From Lentisphaerae bacterium GWF2_50_93 (GTDB taxonomy: Bacteria > Verrucomicrobiota > Lentisphaeria > Victivallales > GWF2-50-93), in the NCBI GenBank assembly GCA_001804815.1, contig MHBI01000099.1, positions 62,001 through 126,000 on the forward strand: a stretch of DNA of 64,000 nt, written 5' to 3'. The stretch's first letter is position 1, and every line of letters starts with the position of its first letter. Position numbers and translations under genes: made by a program. Positions 7,389 to 15,467 of the stretch are shown one piece after another. The notes below the pieces were generated by a model. That model was not told the DNA's origin. It ran no database searches and was given only the letters and a program-made list of their open reading frames with translations.

Positions 7389-9182
7389 ATGGGAAACACT
7401 GTCAGCAATGTGATAAAGAAATACAATGGTGACGAGACCAGGCTGATGGACATTCTAATGGACATCCAGTCCGAGCTTGGATATCTTTCAGACTGGACGA
7501 TAGAGCAGATCGCCAAGGCTCTGGATGTTCCAAAAGTGAGCGTTGAACAGACTGTTTCATTCTACCATTTTTTCACGAAGGAACCCAGGGGGAAATATAC
7601 AATCTACCTGAACAATGGCGCACTGGCCTTCTTTCACGGCCGCGATGAGGTAGCACAGGCTTTTGAGGAGGCTGCTGGCTGCAAGTTCGGTTCTGTCACA
7701 AAGGACGGCCTGATCGGTCTTTTTGACACCGCCTGCATCGGGATGAGCGATCAGGAGCCGGCTGCGATCATCAACGAGGAGGTTTTTACCTGTCTCTCCC
7801 CTGAAAAAGCGATGGCGATTATCGCCGGAATGAGGGCAGGTAAAACGGTCGATGAGATCAAAGGCGCAAAATTCGGCGACGGCCAGAATTCAAATCCTTT
7901 AATCCAGTCCATGGTCAACAACAATATCATGAAGAGGGGGGAGGTCGTCTTCGCGGACTACAAGCCGGGATCCGGCATCAAGAAAGCCGTGGGCATGAGC
8001 TCGAATGAGATCATCCAGCTTGTCAAGTCCTCCTATGTCAGAGGCCGCGGCGGCGCAGGATTTCCAACCGGAATGAAATGGGAGGTTGCGAAGAAGGCCC
8101 ATGGCGATGTCAAATACATCTTCTGCAATGCTGACGAAGGTGAGCCCGGGACGTTCAAGGACAGGGTGATCCTCACTGAATTCCCGTATCTTGTCTTCGA
8201 GGGAATGGCGGTTGCCGGCTATGCCGTAGGCGCCAAATATGGAATCCTGTACCTGAGGAACGAATATCGATATCTCAGGAAATATCTGGAAAATATCCTT
8301 GAGCAGATGCGGGATGAGAATCTGCTCGGAACGTTCATCGGCGGCAAGCAGGGATTCAACTTCGACATAAAGATACAGTTCGGCGCCGGAGCATATGTGT
8401 GCGGCGAGGAGTCTGCGCTCATCGAGTCTGCCGAAGGCAAGCGCGGCGAGCCGCGCGACAGGCCTCCGTTTCCTGTTGAAAAAGGCTATCTGCAGAAGCC
8501 GACCGTGGTCAACAATGTTGAGACACTCTGTTCGGTGGTCAGGATTCTCATCAACGGCTCTGAATGGTACAACAAGCTTGGGACAAAGGAGTCCAAGGGT
8601 ACAAAGGTCATAAGCGTTTCAGGGGACTGCGCTAAGCCGGGAATATACGAGATCGAATGGGGCTTTACTGTCAATGACATCCTGAAGATGGTGGAGGCTT
8701 CCGACACCCAGGCTGTCCAGGTCGGCGGGCCGTCGGGTTCATGCATAGCGCCGAATGAATTCCCCCGTGAGCTTTCATATGAGGATCTGGCGACCGGAGG
8801 TTCCCTTATAATCATTGGCAGGAAACGCGATCTGCTCAAGGATGTGGTACTTAACTTCACCGAATTCTTCAGGGATGAGTCATGCGGATCATGTGTGCCG
8901 TGCCGCGCCCTTTCAGGAATGAGCAAGGTCATCCTCGAGAGGATAATTGAGGGCAGGGGGACTGAAAAGGATGTCGCAAGCTTCAATAAATGGCATTCCA
9001 TAATGAGGAAGAACCGCTGCGGGCTCGGGCAGACCGCCCTGAACCCGATCGTGACTACAATCAAGAATTTCCCGGAAATCTACAAAAACAAGATCAAGGG
9101 CAAGGATGACAGGTTCTGTCCATCTTTCGACCTTGAGAAGGCCGTGGCTGACTATGATGCGGCAACTGCGGAAGCGAGGTGA
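7389..9182 (+). CDS. hoxF: NAD-reducing hydrogenase diaphorase subunit HoxF (NuoE-NuoF fusion)
   Basis: 597-residue flavoprotein that passes electrons between FMN/NAD(H) and the iron-sulfur chain of a soluble [NiFe] hydrogenase. Residues 1-150 are a NuoE-like domain; residues 180-590 are NuoF-like with the FMN/NAD motifs GRGGAGFPTG (219-228), CNADEGEPGTFKDR (246-259) and GAGAYVCGEESAL (332-344). Cys499, Cys502, Cys505 and Cys544 fit the [4Fe-4S] site. The NuoE-like domain lacks the usual two pairs of cluster cysteines; only Cys116 and a few scattered Cys remain. Length matches the fused HoxF type. First gene of the hox operon, three nt before hoxU. Confidence 0.9.
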   Translation: MGNTVSNVIKKYNGDETRLMDILMDIQSELGYLSDWTIEQIAKALDVPKVSVEQTVSFYHFFTKEPRGKYTIYLNNGALAFFHGRDEVAQAFEEAAGCKFGSVTKDGLIGLFDTACIGMSDQEPAAIINEEVFTCLSPEKAMAIIAGMRAGKTVDEIKGAKFGDGQNSNPLIQSMVNNNIMKRGEVVFADYKPGSGIKKAVGMSSNEIIQLVKSSYVRGRGGAGFPTGMKWEVAKKAHGDVKYIFCNADEGEPGTFKDRVILTEFPYLVFEGMAVAGYAVGAKYGILYLRNEYRYLRKYLENILEQMRDENLLGTFIGGKQGFNFDIKIQFGAGAYVCGEESALIESAEGKRGEPRDRPPFPVEKGYLQKPTVVNNVETLCSVVRILINGSEWYNKLGTKESKGTKVISVSGDCAKPGIYEIEWGFTVNDILKMVEASDTQAVQVGGPSGSCIAPNEFPRELSYEDLATGGSLIIIGRKRDLLKDVVLNFTEFFRDESCGSCVPCRALSGMSKVILERIIEGRGTEKDVASFNKWHSIMRKNRCGLGQTALNPIVTTIKNFPEIYKNKIKGKDDRFCPSFDLEKAVADYDAATAEAR

Positions 9183-9185
9183 GCA

Positions 9186-9881
9186 ATGCCGACCTTTGTG
9201 AAGTTTACGATTGATGGAGTTGTCTGCATGTCGGAAGAGGGCAGGCAGCTTGTCGAGGCCGCCGTCGAGAACGGTGTCTTCATCCCGACCCTCTGCAATT
9301 ATCCCGGAATCCCACCCAAGGGCTCGTGCCGCATCTGTACCGTCATGATAAACGGAAGGCCTGTGACGGCGTGTACGACGAAGGTCGCGGAGGGCATGGA
9401 GATCCAGAACAATATCCCCGAGCTTGAGGAGTTCCGCAGGGCGGTCGTGGAGATTCTTTTTGCAGAAGGCAACCATCTGTGTCCGTCCTGCGAGAAAAGC
9501 GGGTTCTGCGAGCTGCAGGCCCTGGCTTACCGCTACAGGATGACAGTTCCGGAATTCCCATACATGTTCCCGAACCGCGATGTGGAATCGTGGCATCCGA
9601 AGATCATGAAGGACCACAACAGATGCATCCTCTGCAAGCGTTGCATCCGCGGAATCCACAACAGCGAGGGAAAACCGATTTTCGATTTTGGAAAAAGAGG
9701 GGACAAGCTTGTGATCAACATTGATTCCGAGACATCGAAGAACATCAGCGACGAACTTGCCCAGAAGGCGATGGACATGTGTCCGGTCGGCGCGATCCTG
9801 AAAAAGGAGAAGGGTTTCGATGTCCCGATCGGCAAACGCAGATACGATCTTGCTCCGATCGGGACGGAAATTGAAAAGTAA
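9186..9881 (+). CDS. hoxU: Hydrogenase diaphorase iron-sulfur subunit HoxU
   Basis: 231-residue NuoG-N-terminal-like electron-transfer subunit linking HoxF to HoxY. It has a plant-type [2Fe-2S] site (Cys37, Cys48, Cys51, Cys63), a His-Cys3 [4Fe-4S] site (His97, Cys99, Cys102, Cys108) and a [4Fe-4S] set (Cys147, Cys150, Cys153 with Cys199 in MCPVGAI). All expected ligands are present. Its length equals other HoxU proteins. It sits between hoxF and hoxY on the same strand with tight spacing. Confidence 0.92.
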   Translation: MPTFVKFTIDGVVCMSEEGRQLVEAAVENGVFIPTLCNYPGIPPKGSCRICTVMINGRPVTACTTKVAEGMEIQNNIPELEEFRRAVVEILFAEGNHLCPSCEKSGFCELQALAYRYRMTVPEFPYMFPNRDVESWHPKIMKDHNRCILCKRCIRGIHNSEGKPIFDFGKRGDKLVINIDSETSKNISDELAQKAMDMCPVGAILKKEKGFDVPIGKRRYDLAPIGTEIEK

Positions 9882-9901
9882 TTTTTTTCGGAGAAAAAAA
9901 T
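9881..9901 (+). promoter_or_regulatory. Hairpin presenting the hoxY ribosome site in its loop
   Basis: ATTTTTTTC (9881-9889) pairs perfectly with GAAAAAAAT (9893-9901), leaving GGA as the loop. GGAG is the only plausible ribosome site for hoxY, whose ATG begins at 9902. Stability is low (A-U pairs), so a temperature- or binding-sensitive switch is possible but unproven. Confidence 0.45.
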
Positions 9902-10453
9902 ATGACTAAGAAAATTGTAGCGACAGCGTCTCTGGCTGGATGTTTCGGATGCCATATGTCGTTCCTCGACATTGACGAACGGCTTTTCGACCTCATCGAG
10001 ATCGTTGAGTTCGACAAGTCGCCTATCGACGATATAAAGACATTCACCCGGCAGTGCGACATAGGCCTGATCGAGGGCGGGTGCTGCAACGATGAGAACG
10101 TACATAACCTTATTGAGTTCAGGAAGCACTGCAATGTACTTGTCTCACTCGGCGAGTGCGCCATAATGGGCGGACTGCCATCGCTCAGGAACTGGATTCC
10201 GCTTAAAGAATGCCTGGACGAGGCCTATCTGAACGGACCGACGGTGGCGGACTGCAACGAGAAGAAGATCATTCCATGCGATCCGGATATTCCGAAGATC
10301 CTCGACAAGGTCTATCCATGCCATGAAGTCGTGAAGATCGATTATTTCCTTCCCGGATGCCCTCCGAGGGCCGACCTCATTTGGAACGCCCTCTACGCGC
10401 TGGCCACCGGGAACAAACTCGATATGCCGTATGAAGTTTTCAAGTTCGACTGA
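9902..10453 (+). CDS. hoxY: [NiFe]-hydrogenase small subunit HoxY
   Basis: 183-residue small subunit carrying the [4Fe-4S] cluster next to the active site. Ligand candidates are Cys14 and Cys17 (CFGCHMSFLD), Cys86 (LGECAIMGG) and Cys153 (LPGCPP). It has no Tat signal and is shorter than membrane-bound hydrogenase small subunits, as expected for the soluble NAD-linked class (group 3d). It lies between hoxU and hoxH; a REP-like block separates it from hoxH. Confidence 0.92.
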   Translation: MTKKIVATASLAGCFGCHMSFLDIDERLFDLIEIVEFDKSPIDDIKTFTRQCDIGLIEGGCCNDENVHNLIEFRKHCNVLVSLGECAIMGGLPSLRNWIPLKECLDEAYLNGPTVADCNEKKIIPCDPDIPKILDKVYPCHEVVKIDYFLPGCPPRADLIWNALYALATGNKLDMPYEVFKFD

Positions 10454-10454
10454 T

Positions 10455-10544
10455 TATGGCAATTATAAAATTGCCATAGGTAGGGCGACTCTCTCCGAGA
10501 GAGCCGCGTCAATGACGGACGGTTCGGAGAACCATTCCTACCTT
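10455..10544. repeat. REP-like block (family C, copy 1) between hoxY and hoxH
   Basis: A hairpin TATGGCAATT...AATTGCCATA (10455-10478) is followed by GGTAGGGCG with a TCTCTC-CGAGAGAG stem (10478-10506). An inverted unit ending in CCTACC (10518-10542) holds GGTTC...GAACC. The same head GGTAGGGCG recurs at 13462 and 42200. It sits inside the operon without an obvious terminator U-tract. Confidence 0.75.
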
Positions 10545-10572
10545 TAGATTTTATAAATGAAGGAATAATACA

Positions 10573-12024
10573 ATGCCTAGAAAAATCATAATTGAACCTG
10601 TGACACGGGTAGAAGGACACGGCAAAGTTACGATACATCTCGACGACAACGGACAGGTTTCCCAGAGCCGCCTGCATATAGTTGAATTCAGGGGTTTTGA
10701 ACGGTTTGTCCAGGGACGTCCTTTCTGGGAGGCGCCGGTACTTGTCCAGAGATTGTGTGGAATTTGCCCGGTCAGCCACCATCTGGCCGCCGCAAAGGCG
10801 ATGGATGTGATTGTAGGTTCAGGTGACGGGGAGGGGCTTACTGCCACGGCAGACAAGATCAGAAGGCTCATGCACTACGGGCAGATCTTCCAGTCGCACA
10901 CTCTCCACTTCTTCCATCTTGCATCTCCGGACCTTCTTTTCGGCTATGACGCACCTCCGGAAAAACGCAATGTCATTGAAGTTGCCATGGTGAACAAGGA
11001 ACTGGCGATTCAGGCTGTGATGATGAGGAAATTCGGACAGGAAATCATCCTTGCGACTTCAGGAAAGAAGATCCATGGTACCGGTGCAATCCCCGGAGGC
11101 GTGAACAAGAGCCTGACGGAAAAAGAACGGGATCTGTTCCTGAAGGGGCCTGCGCCTATGAATGCGGACAAGATGGTGTCATGGTCCCAGGACGCGCTAG
11201 CCTTCTTCAAGGATTATTACAGGAAGAACAAGGATTTCATCGACAACTTCTCCAAGTTCGAATCCAACCATCTCAGCCTTGTCAGGAAGGATGGTGCGCT
11301 TGATTTGTATCATGGCGTGATGAGGGCGGTAGATGCCAATGGAAAGAAGATCCTCGACGATGTGAATTACCAGGACTACCTCAAGTATATCCGGGAGGAG
11401 ACAAAGTCCTGGACCTATATGAAGTTCCCTTATCTCATCCATCTCGGCAATGAGAAGGGCTGGTACCGGGTAGGACCTCTCGCCAGGCTCAATACCGTCG
11501 ACTTCATCCCGACCCCTCTGGCGCAGAAGGAGTTCGAGATATACAGGAATGCCAGCAATGGCAGGCCAAACGACATGTGCATGCATACTCACTGGGCCAG
11601 GCTCATCGAAATCCTGCACTCCGCCGAGATGATGCGCGATCTCCTCAAGGATCCGGACATACTCGGAACAAACCTGGTTGTCAAGGGAAGCAGGGAGAAG
11701 GAAGGAGTCGGACTCATCGAGGCGCCACGCGGCACTCTTTTCCATCATTACCGCGTGAATGACAACGACCAGATAGAAATGGCGAACCTGATAGTGTCCA
11801 CGACCAACAACAATGAACCGATGAACAGGGGCGTGAACTTCGTGGCGAAAGCACTCATGACGGCCAAGAAGGAAATCACCGAGGGAATGATGAACGCCGT
11901 CGAGGTCGTGGTAAGGGCGTATGACCCATGCCTGAGCTGTGCAACCCATGCATATGGAAAAATGCCCCTGGAGGTCTCCTTGTATGATGCCGGCGGTAAG
12001 CTGGTTCAGCGGAGAATGAAGTAG
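10573..12024 (+). CDS. hoxH: [NiFe]-hydrogenase large subunit HoxH
   Basis: 483-residue catalytic subunit holding the Ni-Fe(CN)2CO centre. The N-terminal ligands are Cys62 and Cys65 in RLCGICPVSHH and the C-terminal ligands Cys453 and Cys456 in DPCLSCATH. A 24-residue tail follows His459 and should be removed by the HoxW protease after nickel insertion. No selenocysteine codon is present. The gene ends ATGAAGTAGGTACG, where the TAG stop is also the foot of the palindrome downstream. With HoxFUY it forms a bidirectional NAD-linked group 3d hydrogenase, probably re-oxidising NADH under fermentation or using H2. Confidence 0.94.
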   Translation: MPRKIIIEPVTRVEGHGKVTIHLDDNGQVSQSRLHIVEFRGFERFVQGRPFWEAPVLVQRLCGICPVSHHLAAAKAMDVIVGSGDGEGLTATADKIRRLMHYGQIFQSHTLHFFHLASPDLLFGYDAPPEKRNVIEVAMVNKELAIQAVMMRKFGQEIILATSGKKIHGTGAIPGGVNKSLTEKERDLFLKGPAPMNADKMVSWSQDALAFFKDYYRKNKDFIDNFSKFESNHLSLVRKDGALDLYHGVMRAVDANGKKILDDVNYQDYLKYIREETKSWTYMKFPYLIHLGNEKGWYRVGPLARLNTVDFIPTPLAQKEFEIYRNASNGRPNDMCMHTHWARLIEILHSAEMMRDLLKDPDILGTNLVVKGSREKEGVGLIEAPRGTLFHHYRVNDNDQIEMANLIVSTTNNNEPMNRGVNFVAKALMTAKKEITEGMMNAVEVVVRAYDPCLSCATHAYGKMPLEVSLYDAGGKLVQRRMK

Positions 12025-12108
12025 GTACGCCGTTCCCGTGTCCGTTCCGGACACGGGAACGGCGTATATGCTAAGAACGCGCAAACATGCGCTACTACCA
12101 ACAAATTC
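12021..12108. repeat. GTAG-footed hairpin plus single family-B arm after hoxH
   Basis: GTAG at 12021-12024 (its TAG is the hoxH stop) is followed by a perfect 19-bp stem with a 3-nt loop (12026-12066), strong enough to stop or stabilise the transcript. Next comes one arm of family B (AAGAACGCGCAAACATGC, 12073-12090, continuing to CTACTAC at 12098), identical to the arms at 39837-39908. Confidence 0.8.
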
Positions 12109-12281
12109 GCTGCAGACGAGCTGGTTTGAAGTTGGAGTTCACAGCTGTTAAGCGTAAACTTATCAGACATCACCGGAAAGTCACAAAAACCGTTTTGTAT
12201 CCACGGAAATTATCACAAATACAACAGATGATAGGTTGAAGTTCCATCTTTGGGAACTATATTCAAATAGGAAAGGGACTC

Positions 12282-12575
12282 ATGGGGATAATCGGCAAAA
12301 AGGCGCTGGATGTTTTGGCGAGGAAGCATGCGGATGCGAGAAATGCCGTTTTCGCATGGGTGGCCGAAGTTGAAAACGCCTGCTGGCGCATCACGACAGA
12401 TATTAAAGCACGTTATCCGCATGCAAGCTTTCTTTCCAATAACAATGTCGTTTTCAATATTAAGGGAAACAGCTATAGGATTATAGTCGTAGTGGTCTAT
12501 GTAAGCGGACAAGTTATTGTGAAATTCGCAGGCACACATGATGAATATGTTCGATATCTGAGGAAAGGGAACTAA
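12282..12575 (+). CDS. higB: HigB-type mRNA interferase toxin
   Basis: 97-residue type II toxin of the HigB (RelE-like fold) family, a ribosome-dependent endoribonuclease. The N-terminal IGKKALDVLARKHADARN and C-terminal KFAGTHDEYVRY match the family, and the basic core supports RNA binding. ATG at 12282 follows AAAGGG. The toxin gene precedes the antitoxin by one base, the usual hig order. It is inserted, with repeats, between hoxH and hoxW. Confidence 0.85.
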   Translation: MGIIGKKALDVLARKHADARNAVFAWVAEVENACWRITTDIKARYPHASFLSNNNVVFNIKGNSYRIIVVVVYVSGQVIVKFAGTHDEYVRYLRKGN

Positions 12576-12576
12576 A

Positions 12577-12942
12577 ATGAATATCCATCTCATTAGGAAT
12601 GAAAAGGAATATGACAAGATAATGGAGCAGATACTCGCAATTGCGGAAAAGAGCCCATCCAAGGGATCTTCAGAAATGGAAAGGCTTGAGATCCTGACAA
12701 TGCTTGTAAAGCATTATGATGATAAAAATCATGTGATTCCGCCGCCGGATCCGGTTGAGGCCATAAAGTTCCGCATGGAACAACTCGGTCTTTCCCGAAA
12801 GGATGTGATTTCTTGCTTTGGGACAAAAAGCCGTGTTTCCGAAATACTGGCAAAAAAAAGGAAAATATCTCCTCGTATCGCTATAAGACTGCATGAAAGA
12901 TTGAATGTGCCTGGTGACGCTCTTTTAAAAGGAATGGCATGA
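12577..12942 (+). CDS. higA: HigA-type helix-turn-helix antitoxin
   Basis: 121-residue antitoxin with an N-terminal toxin-binding region and a C-terminal XRE-type helix-turn-helix (about residues 65-115, MEQLGLSRKDVISCFG...SRVSEILAKKR). It neutralises HigB and should repress the pair by binding upstream of higB. It starts one base after the higB stop. The next gene, hoxW, begins 24 nt later, so readthrough from this module may express hoxW. Confidence 0.85.
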   Translation: MNIHLIRNEKEYDKIMEQILAIAEKSPSKGSSEMERLEILTMLVKHYDDKNHVIPPPDPVEAIKFRMEQLGLSRKDVISCFGTKSRVSEILAKKRKISPRIAIRLHERLNVPGDALLKGMA

Positions 12943-12966
12943 ATTTGAATAATCCTCTTAAGTAAG

Positions 12967-13437
12967 ATGAAATCCTTCAAGCCAGACAAATCCTCCCGCG
13001 TCCTTATCTACGGCATCGGGAATCCATCCCGTCAGGACGATGCGCTGGGGATTCTTTTTACTGAATCGATGCGGGAATGGGCGGAAGCCAGGGGATTGCC
13101 GAATCTATCCTTTGATTCGAATTACCAGCTGAATATAGAGGATTCCTTGAACATCTCTGAGAAGGACATCGTAATCTTCGTAGATGCATCCGTAGAGGCT
13201 ATCGAAGATTTCAGCTTCAGAAGGCTAAAAGCTTCAGACAAGATATCGTTCTCAACCCATTCCATGGACCCTGAATCCGTACTTTCCCTGTGTGAAGAGC
13301 TTTTCGGGAAGACGCCTGTCGTATATCTGCTGACAATAAAAGGATATTCCTGGAATATGGATTCGCAACTGACCGCTGGAGCCAGGAGGAACCTTGATGA
13401 AGCTTTGGAATTCATGAGGGGGAATCTGTGCAAGTAA
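12967..13437 (+). CDS. hoxW: Hydrogenase maturation endopeptidase HoxW
   Basis: 156-residue member of the HycI/HoxW/HybD family, which clips the C-terminal tail of the nickel-loaded large subunit. GIGNPSRQDDALG (residues 17-29) and VDASV match the nickel-sensing acidic sites, and STHSMDPESVL contains the conserved His. It is the only maturation gene here; hyp genes must lie elsewhere. Separation from hoxH by 942 bp, including higBA, is unusual for this partner pair. Confidence 0.85.
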   Translation: MKSFKPDKSSRVLIYGIGNPSRQDDALGILFTESMREWAEARGLPNLSFDSNYQLNIEDSLNISEKDIVIFVDASVEAIEDFSFRRLKASDKISFSTHSMDPESVLSLCEELFGKTPVVYLLTIKGYSWNMDSQLTAGARRNLDEALEFMRGNLCK

Positions 13438-13441
13438 CCGA

Positions 13442-13489
13442 GCCAATCACAAAATTGGCAAAGGTAGGGCGTTTTCTCCGAAAGCGCCG
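13442..13489. repeat. REP-like block (family C, copy 2) after hoxW
   Basis: A GCCAAT...ATTGGC hairpin (13442-13459) precedes GGTAGGGCG and the stem GGCGTTTTC-TCC-GAAAGCGCC. The order is the same as at 10455-10506, with changed but still pairing stems. Confidence 0.75.
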
Positions 13490-13501
13490 ACCAAGATCAG
13501 G

Positions 13502-13672
13502 CTAGAATTTCATGGACGGCATATTGTTGTTCTTTTCCCAGTCGGACGGGCGGTTTATAGGATAAGTCCTGATGTTGTTCTTCTGGGGCTGGGATGATTC
13601 ACAGCCAGTCATTGCTGCCATTGCGACCACTGCTATTAGTAGACTCAGGATAATCGTTGCAGTATTTTTCAT
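13502..13672 (-). CDS. Small lipoprotein, 56 residues
   Basis: Short gene with a clear lipoprotein signal: basic start (MKNTATI), a hydrophobic stretch, then lipobox AAMTGC with Cys24. The mature part is only 33 residues, polar and rich in Gln, Asn and Pro. AAGGAG lies eight nt before the ATG at 13672. I do not recognise a family. It may be an envelope anchor or a lysis-type small lipoprotein. A terminator hairpin lies just upstream, so it is probably transcribed separately from the two genes further upstream. Confidence 0.7.
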   Translation of the reverse strand: MKNTATIILSLLIAVVAMAAMTGCESSQPQKNNIRTYPINRPSDWEKNNNMPSMKF

Positions 13673-13686
13673 GATATGCTCCTTAA

Positions 13687-13717
13687 ATAAAAAAGCTGCC
13701 GTAAAGGCAGCTTTTTA
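13687..13717 (-). terminator. Bidirectional Rho-independent terminator
   Basis: AAAAAAGCTGCC-GTAAA-GGCAGCTTTTT is a perfect stem with a T-tract on both strands. It ends the transcript of the 440-aa and 37-aa genes. Confidence 0.85.
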
Positions 13718-13738
13718 GTTTATCTTGTATAATGCTCC

Positions 13739-13852
13739 TCAGAAGAACAGCATTTCATAAACCTTCATTTCCGATATCTGGAAGAAGAGCGTAACTATGA
13801 GAAGTATCAGAGTCACTATCGATGTTGCTGTAAATAATTTTGATGAAAACAT
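13739..13852 (-). CDS. 37-residue single-span membrane peptide
   Basis: MFSSKLFTATSIVTLILL begins a peptide with one hydrophobic segment (about residues 7-24) and the tail SEMKVYEMLFF. It has a strong AAGGAG ribosome site ten nt before the ATG at 13852 and ends in TGA. It starts 18 nt after the stop of the 440-aa membrane-anchored coiled-coil protein and ends just before a terminator, so it looks like the second gene of a two-gene operon. I do not recognise it. Confidence 0.6.
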   Translation of the reverse strand: MFSSKLFTATSIVTLILLIVTLFFQISEMKVYEMLFF

Positions 13853-13870
13853 GATTTCCTTCTCCTTGTA

Positions 13871-15193
13871 TTAATTTGCCGCCGGTGCTTCTGCTCCACC
13901 TTTGATTTTTACGGGTGCAGGAGCCTGTTCCTGCTTGGGTTCAGGAGCAAAGAATACTTTGTCGCCGACAGAGACTTCTCCATTCCTGAGGTCAGGAATG
14001 ATATCTCCAATTGCACAGTTGTCGTTCACTTTGGTGATCTTTATCTTGGCTATATAGCCATTGTTCCTGCCGACCATCAGCACCTTGCCTTCAGGAAGAG
14101 CTACCGGAATTTCCTTCATTTTCTTTCCTTCGGGCCTGTATACCTTGCTGTTCTTGCCGAGGTCAATGACGACAAATTCCCATTTGTCGTTGACTTCTAT
14201 GATCTTTCCTTCCAACATCTTGACAAGTTCTTCCGCAGCCTGGGGTACTTCCTTGATATCTCCATCTTCCTCTATTCCCATGGCCTTCTTATATTCCTTC
14301 ACCCAGTGGGCGACATCCTTCTTGAGCTTGTCCATATCCTTGTTGAGAGCTTCGATCTTGGCGTTTGCCTGGTTGAGCTCATCTTCAGTCTTGGCAAGTT
14401 TTTCCCTGGTAAGTTTCAACTGGGCCTTGGTGTCCTCGAACTCATCTTTGACTTTCTGCATTGCAGAGGCGACGTTTGTGAGTTCTGAACCATAGTCATC
14501 TCCGCCGAGGGAAGGTTCCGCAATTTGGAATATCTTGCAGATCCTGGCGATGTGTTCGCCATATGAATCGGCGCGTTTCTTGAGTTTCTCGACCTTGGTG
14601 GCGAAATCTGAAAGCGGCGTAGTGTAGTTGTCAAGGTTCTTGAGGGTCTCCTTGTCGACGGTGAATCCCATGACTGTAGCTGAAGCGGCTATCTGGTCGA
14701 TGATGGCGTTGTCCCTCTTGTTCACCTTTTCGACAAGGGCGATTATCTTGGCTTCACTCTGGTTGTATGACGGAAGGCCCTGGAAGCCTGTAGCCGGGAA
14801 CTGCTCGGGAAGCTCAAGCTTCTGTCCGACCTTGGAAAGCGCCGTGCCGAGGAAATCCCTCTGCTTCATGATGTTCTCGGTCTGGAGTCTGACAGGGGCG
14901 AGTACGGATTCAAGGTTCTTGTAATTGTAGTGGTAGAGGGATTTCTTCTCGTCTGCGACCAGGTTCGGGTTCTTTTTCTCATTGGGTTCGTATTTGGCGT
15001 CGGAAATGTTCTTGGAGCCGTCGGCCGCGCTGTTCACATCAAGTATCTTGACAGAGTTGACGATGAAACTCGCCATCTTGTCGCCGCGGAATCTCAATTC
15101 TTCCCTCTTCAGGAAGAGAAGACATCCGAAGACAACTGAGACGATTGCAAGCACGAGCACCGTGATGTTTACGATTCTATTGAGCATTCCCAT
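13871..15193 (-). CDS. Membrane-anchored coiled-coil protein, 440 residues
   Basis: Unrecognised envelope protein. Residues 8-28 form a membrane anchor (IVNITVLVLAIVSVVFGCLLF). Residues about 90-330 are rich in Lys, Glu and Ala with heptad patterns, including a long coiled coil at about 230-300. A small C-terminal beta-rich domain (about 330-420) has the form GKIIEVNDKWEFVVIDLGKN...VGRNNGYIAKIKITKV, resembling domains that end other long envelope proteins of this lineage. The tail is Ala/Pro-rich. The ATG at 15193 follows a good purine stretch. It is co-transcribed with the 37-residue peptide. Confidence 0.75.
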   Translation of the reverse strand: MGMLNRIVNITVLVLAIVSVVFGCLLFLKREELRFRGDKMASFIVNSVKILDVNSAADGSKNISDAKYEPNEKKNPNLVADEKKSLYHYNYKNLESVLAPVRLQTENIMKQRDFLGTALSKVGQKLELPEQFPATGFQGLPSYNQSEAKIIALVEKVNKRDNAIIDQIAASATVMGFTVDKETLKNLDNYTTPLSDFATKVEKLKKRADSYGEHIARICKIFQIAEPSLGGDDYGSELTNVASAMQKVKDEFEDTKAQLKLTREKLAKTEDELNQANAKIEALNKDMDKLKKDVAHWVKEYKKAMGIEEDGDIKEVPQAAEELVKMLEGKIIEVNDKWEFVVIDLGKNSKVYRPEGKKMKEIPVALPEGKVLMVGRNNGYIAKIKITKVNDNCAIGDIIPDLRNGEVSVGDKVFFAPEPKQEQAPAPVKIKGGAEAPAAN

Positions 15194-15467
15194 GATAACT
15201 GTTCTCCTGAGTTAACTCTCTATTTGTATTATTTTTATTTTATTGGTAAAACAACTGTGTCAAAATAGTATATATACGGGGTGTTGTCAAATATGTTCAA
15301 TAGTATTTTGTAAATTATTTTTAATCCAACAATTTACCAATTTTACTGTTCTTTATATTATTTTTTGCATTGCAAATGCGAAAAATAATCGAACCGGCTT
15401 TATATTATGTGGTTTGCAAGCTTGATATTCAAGGCTTCAACGCTGAATGAACCTGGACGGAGGACGA

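Noticed and set aside
10573-12024. Selenocysteine codon in the hydrogenase large subunit
   Set aside because: The C-terminal ligands are encoded as Cys in DPCLSC and no in-frame TGA occurs.
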